60,210 nucleotides of DNA from Chloroflexota bacterium (lineage in GTDB: Bacteria > Chloroflexota > Dehalococcoidia > SM23-28-2 > RBG-16-64-32). The translations under genes and the position numbers were made by a program. The notes beneath the pieces were generated by a model. That model was not told the DNA's origin, ran no database searches, and saw nothing but the letters and a program-made list of their open reading frames with translations. This document shows, piece by piece, positions 43,867 through 53,109 of this stretch. The stretch covers positions 1-60,210 of the forward strand of contig JAJCYV010000039.1 of NCBI GenBank assembly GCA_029262695.1, given 5' to 3'. Within the stretch, counting starts at the first letter, position 1. Every line of letters starts with the position of its first letter.

Positions 43867-46047
43867 CTAGCTGCTGCCCGGCGCGATCGGCCGCGTAGTC
43901 TTCGCCAGCCGGCCATGGATGTCGACATGCGGGAGCAGGCGGTCCAGCCACGACGGCAGCCACCAGTTCCAGCGCCCCGCCAGCTGCATCAGCGACGGCA
44001 CAAGTACCAGGCGCACGAGCGTCGCGTCCAGGAAGACGGCGAAGCCCAACCCGATGCCGAACTCCTTCACAACGCGCTGATCGCTGAATGCGAACGTCAG
44101 GAAGACGGCGACCATGATCGCCGCTGCCGCCGAGATCACGCGCGTCGTCACGGAGAGCCCGCGTGCCACCGCCTCCGTGTTGTCGCCGCTGGCATCGTAC
44201 TCCTCGCGGATGCGGCTCACGAGAAACACTTCGTAGTCCATCGACAGGCCGAACAGCACGGCGAAGAGCATCATCGGCAGGAACGCTTCCACGGGCCCCT
44301 CGCGGGCCACGCCGAAGACTCCCCCCAGCCACCCCCACTGGAAGATCGCGACCAGCACTCCGAACGAGGCGCCGATCGAGATCAGGTTCATCAACGCCGC
44401 CTTGAGCGGCACCAGGATCGACCGGAACACGACTACGAGCAGCACGAAGCTCAGCGCGATGACGGCGCCCAGGAAGTACGGCAGACGGTCGCTCAAGTGC
44501 TCGCCGACGTCGATGAACGTCGCCGTCGATCCGCCGACGAGCGGCCTCGCTCCCGGTTCTGCGTACTCCCTACCCAGCGCCGATCGCAACTCGTGGATGA
44601 GGGTCACGGTGGCCTCGTCCTGAGGCGCCGACTCCGGGATCACAGTGACGACCGCGGCGCTCTGGTCGCCGTTGAAGACAACGGGCCCGGCGTTGTCGAC
44701 GCCATCGACCGTCGCCAGGAAGTCCGACGCCTCGCCGACGTGTGCGCCTGCGGCCGGATCGTCGATCCTGAAGCCGACGACGATCGGGCCGTTCGTGCCC
44801 GGCCCAAACCCGTCCGAAATCAAGTCATAGGCGCGGCGGGACGTAAACGACTCCGGGTTGTTTCCGGGGTCGGAGATGCCCAGGCGCAAGTCCAGCACCG
44901 GCGCTGTCAGGAGCAAGAGCACCGCGGCCGCGCCGGCCAGGCAGACGACGGGATGGCGCTGCACGATCCGGCTCAGCCGGTAGCCGATCCCGGTGTCGGC
45001 TTCGGCCGCGGGCGCCGCCAGGAACGGTATCTGCAGGCTGTTGATCACCGGGCCCGCGTAGCGCAGGATCGCCGGCATTACGAGGACCGCGATCGCCACC
45101 GTCGTCGCCACCACCAGCGCGGCCGCCGTACCCACCCAGCCGATGCTGGCGATGCCGGAAGCCCACAGGCCGAGCAGCGCGATGACGACCGTGCCACCGG
45201 CGAAGAAGACGGAGCGCCCCGCCGTAGCCGCCGCGACCACCGCGGCGTCTTCGCTCGAAAGGTCCTGCGATTTGGCCTCCCGGAAGCGCGTGGAGATGAG
45301 CAGAGCGTAGTCGATGCCAACGCCGATCCCGATCATCGCGACGAACTGCGTCGTCCAGCTCGGCAAGCCCACGACGGATGTGACCAGGCCGATCATGAAG
45401 AAGCCGGAGCCCAGGCCCAGCAGCGCGGTGAGGATCGGTAGGGCCATCGCCACGACGGAACCGAAGGCGATCAGCAGGATGACGACGGCCGCGCTAAGGC
45501 CGATGACCTCGGAGCTGCCGGATGGTTGCCGCTCAGCAACTTGTGCCACCGGCCCACCCGCTTCGACCTGCAACTCCTCGCTCGACGTCTCCTTCGCCAG
45601 GGCGATCAGCGCCTCCGCGCTCGCCGGCTCTATCTTGTTTGTCTGCTCCACGTAGCGGACGTCGATGCGGGCGACGGTGCCGTCCTCGGAGATCGCATCC
45701 GCCGCTTCGTACGGAGATGAGACGGCGGCAACCTGCGGCAACTGCTCGATCTCGCCGATCAGCGCAGCCACTCGTTCCTTCGTTTCCGCGTCTTCGACGC
45801 CGTCCGCGGAGTGGACGACGATGTAGCCGGAGTCGCCGGCGGTCGCGGGGAAGCGATCTTCGAGAAGGTCGAAAAGCTCCTGAGACTCCGAGCCCGGGAT
45901 CGAGAACGCGTCCCCGAAGTCGCCCCGGAGCGAACTCCAGAGCGAGGCCAGCACCGCCAGCGCCACGAGCGTGCTGAGCAGCACCAGCCGGGCGTGCCGG
46001 TAGGCGAAGCGCGGCCAGCGCTCGAACAGGAGCGACTCTTTCCTCAA
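43867..46047 (-). CDS. MMPL-family RND transporter
   Basis: A 726-residue inner-membrane exporter with about 12 helices in two halves, each with a helix, a large extracytoplasmic loop and five helices. GGT[VF]VIALLGLW and SMDYEVFLVSRIREEYD (the proton-relay Asp-Tyr pair) are MmpL/SecDF-like hallmarks, as is GVGIDYALLISTRFREA in the first half. TTG start at 46047 with GGAGGAAGC upstream. It follows the marR gene by 13 bp, so it is probably a drug or lipid exporter regulated by that MarR protein. Confidence 0.93.
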   Translation of the reverse strand: MRKESLLFERWPRFAYRHARLVLLSTLVALAVLASLWSSLRGDFGDAFSIPGSESQELFDLLEDRFPATAGDSGYIVVHSADGVEDAETKERVAALIGEIEQLPQVAAVSSPYEAADAISEDGTVARIDVRYVEQTNKIEPASAEALIALAKETSSEELQVEAGGPVAQVAERQPSGSSEVIGLSAAVVILLIAFGSVVAMALPILTALLGLGSGFFMIGLVTSVVGLPSWTTQFVAMIGIGVGIDYALLISTRFREAKSQDLSSEDAAVVAAATAGRSVFFAGGTVVIALLGLWASGIASIGWVGTAAALVVATTVAIAVLVMPAILRYAGPVINSLQIPFLAAPAAEADTGIGYRLSRIVQRHPVVCLAGAAAVLLLLTAPVLDLRLGISDPGNNPESFTSRRAYDLISDGFGPGTNGPIVVGFRIDDPAAGAHVGEASDFLATVDGVDNAGPVVFNGDQSAAVVTVIPESAPQDEATVTLIHELRSALGREYAEPGARPLVGGSTATFIDVGEHLSDRLPYFLGAVIALSFVLLVVVFRSILVPLKAALMNLISIGASFGVLVAIFQWGWLGGVFGVAREGPVEAFLPMMLFAVLFGLSMDYEVFLVSRIREEYDASGDNTEAVARGLSVTTRVISAAAAIMVAVFLTFAFSDQRVVKEFGIGLGFAVFLDATLVRLVLVPSLMQLAGRWNWWLPSWLDRLLPHVDIHGRLAKTTRPIAPGSS

Positions 46048-46060
46048 GCTTCCTCCGGGG

Positions 46061-46579
46061 CTAGCGAAGACCGCCGGTGGGTGACGGCTCTTCCGGGCGT
46101 AGCGGGGCGACGATGGGCTCTAGCTCGTTGGCCTTCAGCACCTTGGCGAGCGCCAGCGTGATGAAGCGGGCTTCCTTGGGCGATACATGGGCGGCGAAAC
46201 GGTCTATCAGGATCCTGGTGACCGGAGCCTTGACCCTCTCGAACAGGGCGCGGCCGCTGTCCGTCAGCGTCACGTACACTGCCCGGCGGTCCTCCGGCGA
46301 CGTCCCCCGCTGCACGAGGCCGGCCTCCTCCAGTCTGTCGACCAGGCGGGTGGCGCCGCTCTTGCTGCGCAGCGTCAGCCGGGCGAGATCGGTCATCTTG
46401 ATCCGCTCGTCTGGCGCCTCGACCACCTCGATCAGCACCTCGATCCAGTCGAACGGTATGTCCTCCTGCTCCGCCACCTGCTTGCCGACGACGTCCATGA
46501 CGGCCCAGCGCACGCGGCCGATGGCGCGCAGGGCGTCGATCGCGTCGGAGTACTTCAGGAGTTCTTCTGGCAGTTCCAC
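46061..46579 (-). CDS. MarR-family transcriptional regulator (leaderless start)
   Basis: A 172-residue dimeric winged-helix regulator: MTDLARLTLRSKSGATRLVDRLEEAGLV recognition region and the wing RGTSPEDRRAVYVTLTDSG (written here as two motifs). GTG start at 46579 chosen because a strong promoter ends 6 bp before it; the longer frame to 46660 runs through the promoter and operator. It precedes the MMPL transporter gene in an operon, the common repressor/exporter arrangement. Confidence 0.93.
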   Translation of the reverse strand: MELPEELLKYSDAIDALRAIGRVRWAVMDVVGKQVAEQEDIPFDWIEVLIEVVEAPDERIKMTDLARLTLRSKSGATRLVDRLEEAGLVQRGTSPEDRRAVYVTLTDSGRALFERVKAPVTRILIDRFAAHVSPKEARFITLALAKVLKANELEPIVAPLRPEEPSPTGGLR

Positions 46580-46585
46580 GGTCAG

Positions 46586-46619
46586 ATAGTACCGCACGAT
46601 AGTTGCAGGCGCAACTATC
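46586..46619 (-). promoter_or_regulatory. marR promoter with overlapping palindromic operator
   Basis: Minus strand TTGCGC (46609-46614), 17-bp spacer, TACTAT (46586-46591). The perfect 9-bp inverted repeat GATAGTTGC-N4-GCAACTATC (46598-46619) covers the -35 region, as expected for an autoregulating MarR protein. The predicted start coincides with the GTG. Confidence 0.8.
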
Positions 46620-46696
46620 TCGGATGCAACCAATCCTGCGGCGAAGAAGAGGGGCGGCACATCGTGCCGCCCCTCTGGTCGTTACTCTGGGTCGTG

Positions 46697-47197
46697 CTAC
46701 CCGGCGGGGACGACGAACTCGCCGCCGGCGGCCTGGTTGGAGCTCTGCTTCTTCGTCTTGACGCCCTTCGTCGTCCAGAACGCCTCCGCGAAGTCGTTGA
46801 CCAGGTCAAGCAGCTTGTTCGCCGCGTCAGCGTCTATCTTCTGGCGCGCGGCGGATGCCGCCTTCATGATGCCGTCCGTGATCTCGCCGATGTTCTCGGG
46901 GCTGTTGTCCGGCTTGAAGAAGTCGCCGCGGATGATCCGCACCTCGTGCTTCACCAGCTCGGCGGCCTCTTCCTTGGCCGTCGTGTAGCGGACGAGCGCG
47001 TGCATGTAGTTGTTGCGCGAGACCGGGTCCATCGCCGGCGGCTCCATCGCTTCTATCAGCTGGTTCATGCGCACGACGGTCAGCGCGGCGATCTGCGCGT
47101 AGTGCGGATCGTAGATTCCACACGGTACGTCGCAGTGGGCGGATGCCTCTTCCAGCGGGAAAAGGCGGTTCACGAGGGCAAATGTGGACTTGAGCAT
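46697..47197 (-). CDS. sodN: Nickel superoxide dismutase (SodN)
   Basis: Cytoplasmic Ni-SOD that removes superoxide. After a 20-residue propeptide, the nickel hook HCDVPCG starts at residue 21, with ligands His1, Cys2 and Cys6 of the mature enzyme; the rest is the four-helix bundle of this family. GGAGG SD. The propeptide must be removed so His1 is N-terminal; the divergent sodX gene supplies the protease. Length (166) is normal. Confidence 0.96.
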   Translation of the reverse strand: MLKSTFALVNRLFPLEEASAHCDVPCGIYDPHYAQIAALTVVRMNQLIEAMEPPAMDPVSRNNYMHALVRYTTAKEEAAELVKHEVRIIRGDFFKPDNSPENIGEITDGIMKAASAARQKIDADAANKLLDLVNDFAEAFWTTKGVKTKKQSSNQAAGGEFVVPAG

Positions 47198-47292
47198 GCG
47201 GGGTCCTCCTTCTTGGTTGGGGCTGGCGTCCGCCGGGGCGGGCCTTCCAGGCGCGCCGGCGCGACTCGAAGTAGAATTTACTACAGTCTAAT

Positions 47293-47718
47293 ATGTCCCG
47301 AAAGTCTTGTCGCCGCATTCTGCGCCTGATCTCGGCCGTTCCCGGCCTCTACGCGCTCGTCGCTTTCGCCTGCGCCCGGCGCGTTCGCATCGACGGCCGC
47401 AGCATGTCGCCGGCGCTCCTGCCGGGTGAGCGCGTCCTCTTCGATCGCCTCGCCTTTGCCCGGCATCGTCCGCGAACGGGCGATGTAGTGCTCGTGCAGC
47501 ACCCGGACCGGCCCGGACAGCGCCTCGTCAAGCGCATCACGGCCTTGCCGGGCGACGCTGCCCGCGGGCGTACGCTGGAACGCTGCGAATACTGGGTGGA
47601 GGGCGATAACACCGTTGCCAGCACGGATAGCCGCGCGTTCGGGCCCGTCAGCCGGCGCCATCTCCTTGCACGCGCCTGGCTCGTCTACTGGCCACAGGAC
47701 AACTGGCGTCGCCCGTAG
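47293..47718 (+). CDS. sodX: Ni-SOD maturation protease SodX (signal-peptidase-like)
   Basis: A 141-residue S26-type peptidase with catalytic Ser in DGRSMSPALLPGERVLFDR and Lys in QRLVKRITALPGD, and one N-terminal hydrophobic helix. Matches the protease family that trims the Ni-SOD propeptide. It is divergent from sodN with a 95-bp shared intergenic region. No clear SD; a TAGAAT box lies about 15 bp before the ATG. Confidence 0.93.
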   Translation: MSRKSCRRILRLISAVPGLYALVAFACARRVRIDGRSMSPALLPGERVLFDRLAFARHRPRTGDVVLVQHPDRPGQRLVKRITALPGDAARGRTLERCEYWVEGDNTVASTDSRAFGPVSRRHLLARAWLVYWPQDNWRRP

Positions 47719-47841
47719 CGCGGCAGGCACCCGTTATATATGCGCGGCCGAGAGGTTTACGTAATAGTGCCCGTTCGCGGGGGTACCTGATTTGCGCCCG
47801 AACGGGTAGACTTAGTCCCACTCGCTCACAGGGGAGGAACT

Positions 47842-50274
47842 TTGCGCACATTCCTGAGGAATACATTAGGCCCGGCCGGCGCCGCACTACTCGTGGCGCT
47901 GGCGCTTCTCGTGTTCCTCTCGGACCGTACCCCTCCCTCGGCCGATCAGGCGTTCGCCGGTGACTCAGTCAATTGTGGCACTCCAATTACCGGCGGTGGT
48001 GCCGCGGTGGCTCCCTCACCCAACTGGGGCTCGCCGGGTGACATCATAGGAGTCAACATCACCGTCCCGATCGCCGACGGGACTCAAGACCAGCCTCTCC
48101 AGATCATCTGGGGCAGCATGTCGGGCGCACAGGTTGGGGCCGGGGTCATCCCGCTGAACAGTACCTCCGCTACCAACATCCCCTTCGTCGTTCCCACCGT
48201 GTCACCGGGAAACTACAACGTGATTGTTTGCTGGTTATACTCCGAGGAAGGCCCGATCTGGTTCTACGACACGTTCGTGTTCACGGCCCTCAGCGCACCG
48301 ACGGACACGCCCGCTCCGGCTCCGACGGACACTCCAACGCCCGCTCCAACCGACACGCCGACGCCCACACCGACGCTCGCGCCGACGAATACACCGGCAG
48401 CGTCTCTGCAGTGTCAGGTTCTCGCCCCGGTCACGGACCAACCGGGCGAGGCTTGCATCAGCCTCACGCCAAAGGCCGCCACGAACACCGTCGGCGAAGA
48501 TCATACGGTGATCGCCACCGTGACTGTGGATGGACTGCCGTGGCCCGGTGTCTGCCTCTACATCGTAGTCATACAGGGGCCGGGCATGGGTGAGCACATC
48601 ACGGGCTTCACCGACTCTGCCGGTGAGCTTCGCCTGACGTATACGGGCAGCGGGCCCGGCACCGACATGATCGGCACCGAGGCCGCTCTGATCTCGAGCT
48701 CTTGCTCGGGGTTCATCGCCCCGTGCCTGGCGAGTCCCGCATCCTGCGTCGACATCTTCTTCAACAACCCTACCTGCGATGGCGCGCCTGATGACCAGTG
48801 GCTCTGCGACTACGGGACAAAAGAATGGCAAGCGCCAACAGCGACGCCGAGTCCCACTCCCACACCGACCGCGAGTCCCACTCCCACACCGACGCCGCCG
48901 CCGCCGCCGACGCTCGTGCCGCCGCTCACGACTACGCCCGCGCCGACGCACACGCCCACGCCAACGGCGACCGCGCCGGTCGCACCGACAGCCACGCCAA
49001 CGCCGACCGCGACGGCGACACCGACGGCCACACCGGCGACGGGCGCGACGGCCCCACCGGCGACGCAGACCTTCGCCTCGCCAACTGCGGTCTCCGCCAA
49101 CGCGACGCCGGTGCCCACCGCGCTCGCGGACGGTGGCGTCACGGGCACGCCGTCCGTCACGTCCGCGCCCACTCCAACGGCGCTCGCGGAGCAGGAACCG
49201 CCCGACGGCGATGGTGACGTCCCATCCGTGATCGCGGAGCTGGGCGGTGGCAACGACTCGCGTCCGGATCTCGTGCGCTCGGTCCCCAAACTGGGTGACC
49301 TTTCGGGCGACCTCGGCATCATCCTCACGAACATCGTGCTCGGCGGCGTCACGCTCGTCCTCATGCTGCTCACGGCCGAGATCTTCAACCAGACGATCGA
49401 AGAGAACGAGGGCGATATCAAGAAGTGGTTCGGACGCATCAGCGGGCCGCTGAAAGGCCTCTTCGGCGTCATCGGAGAGATGGGCCGCGTGATCACGGAC
49501 GGGCGCGGGTTCGCGGGCATACTCGCGCCAATTGTGCTCCTGGCGCTGGCCGCGCTCCTCTACGGGCTGGAGGAGCCGGGCTACGGCATCAACGAAGAGA
49601 GCGTGGTCATCTTCGTCAGCTTCCTGGCGGCCTTCGCCGTCCTCACCTACGTCTACGACGGCGGCCAGCTGCTGATGACGAACAGCTACGGCATACCGGG
49701 TTCGATCAGGCTCTTCCCGGCTGGCATCTTCGTCGCCATCTTCTGCATCGCCGTCACGCGCCTTCTCGGCTTCCAGCCCGGAATCATCTACGGCTTCATC
49801 GCCGCCCATACGTTAGTGGCAGGCTCAGTGATAACCCGCGACCAGGAGGGCAGGCAGATCCTCTTCCCGGCGCTCGTGCTGCTTACGGTCTGCGCCGCCG
49901 CCTTCCTGCTCCTCGCCCCGGCTCGCAATCTGGCAACGGACAACAGCTCGCTCTGGGCCGCGCTGCCGGAAGGCGTCGCCGTCGGCATCTTCGTCGGCGG
50001 GCTCGAGGGCATGTTCTTCCAGATGGTGCCGATCAAGTGGATGGACGGCCACCGCCTGTGGGCCTGGAGCAAGCTCGTCTGGCTCGGCGTCACCGGTATC
50101 ACCGCGTTCCTCTTCTGGCACGTCCTCCTCAACGCCGAGCGCGAGTCGTTCGACACGCTGAGCGAGACGACGCCGGCGATCGCGCTGCTGCTCATGGGCC
50201 TCTGCTTCGGTATGACGCTGGCGGCCTACCTCTTCTTCCGCATCAAGAACGCCGGCGCCGCCAGCCCCGCCTAG
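47842..50274 (+). CDS. Large surface/membrane protein: Ig-like extracellular part joined to a multi-helix membrane domain
   Basis: An 810-residue protein, TTG start at 47842 with GGGGAGGAAC upstream. Signal peptide or helix 1-35; beta domain 40-145; (TPAPTDTPTP) linker; Ig/Big_1-like domain about 195-330 with several Cys; a long Thr/Pro linker 330-460; then about eight transmembrane helices from 485 to 800. Such fusion of a secreted sensory-like half with a polytopic membrane half is uncommon. No family recognised; transport or signalling is possible. Confidence 0.75.
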   Translation: MRTFLRNTLGPAGAALLVALALLVFLSDRTPPSADQAFAGDSVNCGTPITGGGAAVAPSPNWGSPGDIIGVNITVPIADGTQDQPLQIIWGSMSGAQVGAGVIPLNSTSATNIPFVVPTVSPGNYNVIVCWLYSEEGPIWFYDTFVFTALSAPTDTPAPAPTDTPTPAPTDTPTPTPTLAPTNTPAASLQCQVLAPVTDQPGEACISLTPKAATNTVGEDHTVIATVTVDGLPWPGVCLYIVVIQGPGMGEHITGFTDSAGELRLTYTGSGPGTDMIGTEAALISSSCSGFIAPCLASPASCVDIFFNNPTCDGAPDDQWLCDYGTKEWQAPTATPSPTPTPTASPTPTPTPPPPPTLVPPLTTTPAPTHTPTPTATAPVAPTATPTPTATATPTATPATGATAPPATQTFASPTAVSANATPVPTALADGGVTGTPSVTSAPTPTALAEQEPPDGDGDVPSVIAELGGGNDSRPDLVRSVPKLGDLSGDLGIILTNIVLGGVTLVLMLLTAEIFNQTIEENEGDIKKWFGRISGPLKGLFGVIGEMGRVITDGRGFAGILAPIVLLALAALLYGLEEPGYGINEESVVIFVSFLAAFAVLTYVYDGGQLLMTNSYGIPGSIRLFPAGIFVAIFCIAVTRLLGFQPGIIYGFIAAHTLVAGSVITRDQEGRQILFPALVLLTVCAAAFLLLAPARNLATDNSSLWAALPEGVAVGIFVGGLEGMFFQMVPIKWMDGHRLWAWSKLVWLGVTGITAFLFWHVLLNAERESFDTLSETTPAIALLLMGLCFGMTLAAYLFFRIKNAGAASPA

Positions 50275-50424
50275 CGTGCCGCGCGGCGCTCGCCCACCAT
50301 CATTCCGCTAGCCACACAGGCGTAGCTGCTCGTAGCCGCATGCCTTCAGGCCTGCCGGGGTGGGGTGGGGGGAGAGTGATCGCGCGCTAGCCCCGCCGCG
50401 CTGCGTCGCCGGGCAGTCGTGTAT

Positions 50425-51777
50425 TCACCGGGCTGCCTCGTCCGGCGCTTCTTCCCCTTGTTGATCCGCCGATTCGGCGGCTTGGCTCTCGCGGAGCTTC
50501 GGTGCTGACGGCGTCCATGCCTTGAGCGGCTGCACGATCTCTCGGTAGAAGTTCATCAACAGTTCTGTTGCTTGGCCCGTAAATGACCCCTTGGTGCCAG
50601 ACCTCTTGGTGCCCATGTCACCTGTCTGAGACACTACGAACCAGCGCGGGGGCTTGCGTGTGTCAGACGAGAGGAGCCTGTGCGGATCCTCGATCGCCTC
50701 CCAAAGACGGACGGACACTGGATACCGCTCATTCTTGTACCAGGCATCTACACGAAGATCGTCAGCGTCCTCCGGCAACTGCCTCAGCAGCCATCGAATT
50801 CGGGTTAGGGGCTTCCCTTCGCCGGGCGCGTCAACATCTACGCGAGCAGTCACGTTGCGGGCTCTAAGGGACGCAACGAGCGTGATGTCTCCGGCGGCGT
50901 TTTCGACCCGCAGGACGCCAGATAGATCGCCCGATTCGGTCAGCTGTTCCGAGAGAAACGTCCGGCGCGCGTCTGGGTCGGATTCCTTCCGCGACAGCAC
51001 TTGCTTTACCTTTACGCCAAGTCTTCGCGACAACGACAGAGAAAGATATTGGATGAACTGTTCCCAGCGGGTTACGACGTCCGCTACACCCTCGTCACTC
51101 GGCCGTAGCAATCCTAATTCTCGTGCGCCGTCGCGGACTCGGACCCAGTGAGGACCCATGTCCTCGAATTGCATCGCGCCAGATTGCGGATTCTCTAAGT
51201 ACGCGATCAGTTCGCCAAGTATCCATTCCTGATCGGGGTCCGAGACGCCTCGGAAGTCTTGCTGGATGAGCGCCTCTGTTGTTACTGCAACCCAGGAGTA
51301 GTGATGAAGGTCTACCTTCTTCGTCTTGCTCTTCGATACTGGAAGCGGGTGGCTGTCCACCGCCGTGTTCATCTCGTTCGATATCGTGAGCACCGCGTCG
51401 AAGCCCTCATCCCTTGCCAGATCGAGGTAGGCTTCGACTTGCTTCAAGTCCAGGGTATTACCGCCAGTCTTGACCTCGACGAACGCCTTCCACTCCTTGC
51501 TCCCCCGGCGAATAACGATCGCGCCGTCGGGGCGCACCTTTGCCCCGTCCTTTGTGTCGAACGGCGTCTCTATGTAAGCGTCAAGCTTGCCGGCTGGGGC
51601 ACCGGTTCTCTTCAGCAACGCCCGTGAGAACTCCGGTACTGCCGTCATCACGGAGAGCAGTGCGGATGTCGCTCGTCTTTCCCTCTCGTCAGAGCCCTTG
51701 ATGCCTGACGTTGGGATCAGTCGCGCCGGGAGCCACTTGTCCTCGATCTCGGTCGTGCTAGTAGCGTGACGGTTCAT
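50425..51777 (-). CDS. PD-(D/E)XK nuclease-like protein
   Basis: A 450-residue cytoplasmic protein. Residues about 79-105 contain RPDGAIVIRR followed by AFVEVKTGG, the D-x(n)-EVK core of the PD-(D/E)XK fold, with a Gln helix after it (LDLKQVEAYLDLA). The C-terminal 300 residues have no recognised domain. An SD with a run of eight G (51782-51789) precedes the ATG. No partner methylase is adjacent, so it is not a simple restriction system. It may act in DNA repair, defence or stress. Confidence 0.7.
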   Translation of the reverse strand: MNRHATSTTEIEDKWLPARLIPTSGIKGSDERERRATSALLSVMTAVPEFSRALLKRTGAPAGKLDAYIETPFDTKDGAKVRPDGAIVIRRGSKEWKAFVEVKTGGNTLDLKQVEAYLDLARDEGFDAVLTISNEMNTAVDSHPLPVSKSKTKKVDLHHYSWVAVTTEALIQQDFRGVSDPDQEWILGELIAYLENPQSGAMQFEDMGPHWVRVRDGARELGLLRPSDEGVADVVTRWEQFIQYLSLSLSRRLGVKVKQVLSRKESDPDARRTFLSEQLTESGDLSGVLRVENAAGDITLVASLRARNVTARVDVDAPGEGKPLTRIRWLLRQLPEDADDLRVDAWYKNERYPVSVRLWEAIEDPHRLLSSDTRKPPRWFVVSQTGDMGTKRSGTKGSFTGQATELLMNFYREIVQPLKAWTPSAPKLRESQAAESADQQGEEAPDEAAR

Positions 51778-51855
51778 GGTTCCCCCCCCTTGAAGCTGTG
51801 GTGGGGTGCATGATGAACGTCGTCTGCCGTGACGTCAAGCGAGCGCCGAACGCCG

Positions 51856-53079
51856 CTAGCCGCGCCGTGCCGCGCGGCCCGGCAGCGTCTCCGACGCCTC
51901 AGCCGGCGTCAGCGCGATCAGCGGGTCGTCCGGCGCACTGGCGGCCTCGCCGCCATCGAACGCCGAGACGTCGATCGTCTCGCCGTAGCGCTCCTCGATC
52001 ACCTTCGCGCCTTCTTGCAGGAGTGCGCTCATGAACTCGGACTCGGAGACAGTGCGCACCACCTCTCCCTTGCGGAAGATCGCCCCCCGGCCCTTGCCGG
52101 CGGCGAGGCCGATGTCGGCGTCGCGGGACTCCCCCGGGCCGTTCACCACGCAGCCCATCACCGCCACCGTGATCGGCTTGCCGATCGACTTGAACGTCTC
52201 TTCGACCTTCTTCGCCAGCGGGATCAGGTCGACCTCGATGCGGCCGCAGGTCGGGCAGGCGACGATCGTCGGCCCCCGCATGCGGATGTTGAGCGACTTC
52301 AGGATGTCCCAGCAGACGGGCAGCTCTTCTTCCGGATCGGCCGCCAGCGAAACCCGGATCGTGTCGCCGATGCCTTCCGCCAGCAGCAACCCGATGCCGA
52401 CCGCCGAGCGCACGGTGCCGGCGCCCGGCGTGCCTGCCTCCGTCACGCCCAGGTGCAGCGGGTAGGGCACGCGCCCGGCCATCTCGCGGTAGGCGGCGAC
52501 CATCGTCGGCACGTCGAACGCCTTGAGCGAGATCTTGATGTCCTCGAAGCCCATCTCCTCCAGGATGCCGATCTCCCAGAGGCCGGCGTCCACCATCCGT
52601 CTCTGCTTCGCCGGCGGCAGCTCGCCATCGGCCAGGGCAGCAATCGGGGGCAGCGAGCCCTCGTTCACGCCGATGCGGATCGAGATCCCCCGCTCCTTCG
52701 CCGCCTTCACCACTTCGCGCACCTTGTCCGCGTCGCGGATGTTGCCCGGGTTGAGTCGCAGGCCGTGAATGCCGCCCTCAATCGCGGTCAGTGCCAGGCG
52801 GTGGTCGAAGTGAATATCGGCGATCAGCGGCACCGGCGTCTTCGCCACGATCTCCGGGACGGCGGCCGCGGCGCGCCTGTCCGGGACGGCGATGCGCACG
52901 ATCTCGGCGCCGGCGTCACCAAGGCGGGCGATCTGCTCAATCGTCGCCCTGGCGTCGGCAGTGTCGGTGTTCGTCATCGTCTGTACGATGACGGGAGCGT
53001 CGCCGCCGACCTGCACGTCGCCGACGTGCACCGGCCGCGACTTGCGCCGCTCGCTAAGGGGTGTGGGCTCGTCAGTCAG
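51856..53079 (-). CDS. ispG: 4-hydroxy-3-methylbut-2-enyl diphosphate synthase (IspG/GcpE), probable CTG start
   Basis: MEP pathway enzyme converting MEcPP to HMBPP, 4Fe-4S dependent. The 407-residue frame has RRKSRPVHVGDVQVGG, the TIM barrel (ADIHFDHRLALTA, GLRLNPGNI) and cluster cysteines ACPTCGR and MGCVVNGPGES. N-terminal family residues lie upstream of the internal GTG at 53031, yet no ATG/GTG/TTG exists in frame after the rseP stop (53110); CTG at 53079, about 8 bp after GGAGGGAGA, is the best start. It follows rseP by 30 bp. Confidence 0.94.
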   Translation of the reverse strand: MTDEPTPLSERRKSRPVHVGDVQVGGDAPVIVQTMTNTDTADARATIEQIARLGDAGAEIVRIAVPDRRAAAAVPEIVAKTPVPLIADIHFDHRLALTAIEGGIHGLRLNPGNIRDADKVREVVKAAKERGISIRIGVNEGSLPPIAALADGELPPAKQRRMVDAGLWEIGILEEMGFEDIKISLKAFDVPTMVAAYREMAGRVPYPLHLGVTEAGTPGAGTVRSAVGIGLLLAEGIGDTIRVSLAADPEEELPVCWDILKSLNIRMRGPTIVACPTCGRIEVDLIPLAKKVEETFKSIGKPITVAVMGCVVNGPGESRDADIGLAAGKGRGAIFRKGEVVRTVSESEFMSALLQEGAKVIEERYGETIDVSAFDGGEAASAPDDPLIALTPAEASETLPGRAARRG

Positions 53080-53109
53080 TGATCTCTCCCTCCGGCCAGA
53101 GCGGCAGCG

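Noticed and set aside
43915..45441. 508-codon plus-strand open frame opposite the MMPL transporter
   Set aside because: Arg/Asp/His-rich antisense shadow with no protein-like hydrophobic pattern.
48235..49809. 524-codon minus-strand open frame in the Ig/membrane protein gene
   Set aside because: Long Arg-run antisense of Thr/Pro linker codons; not protein-like.
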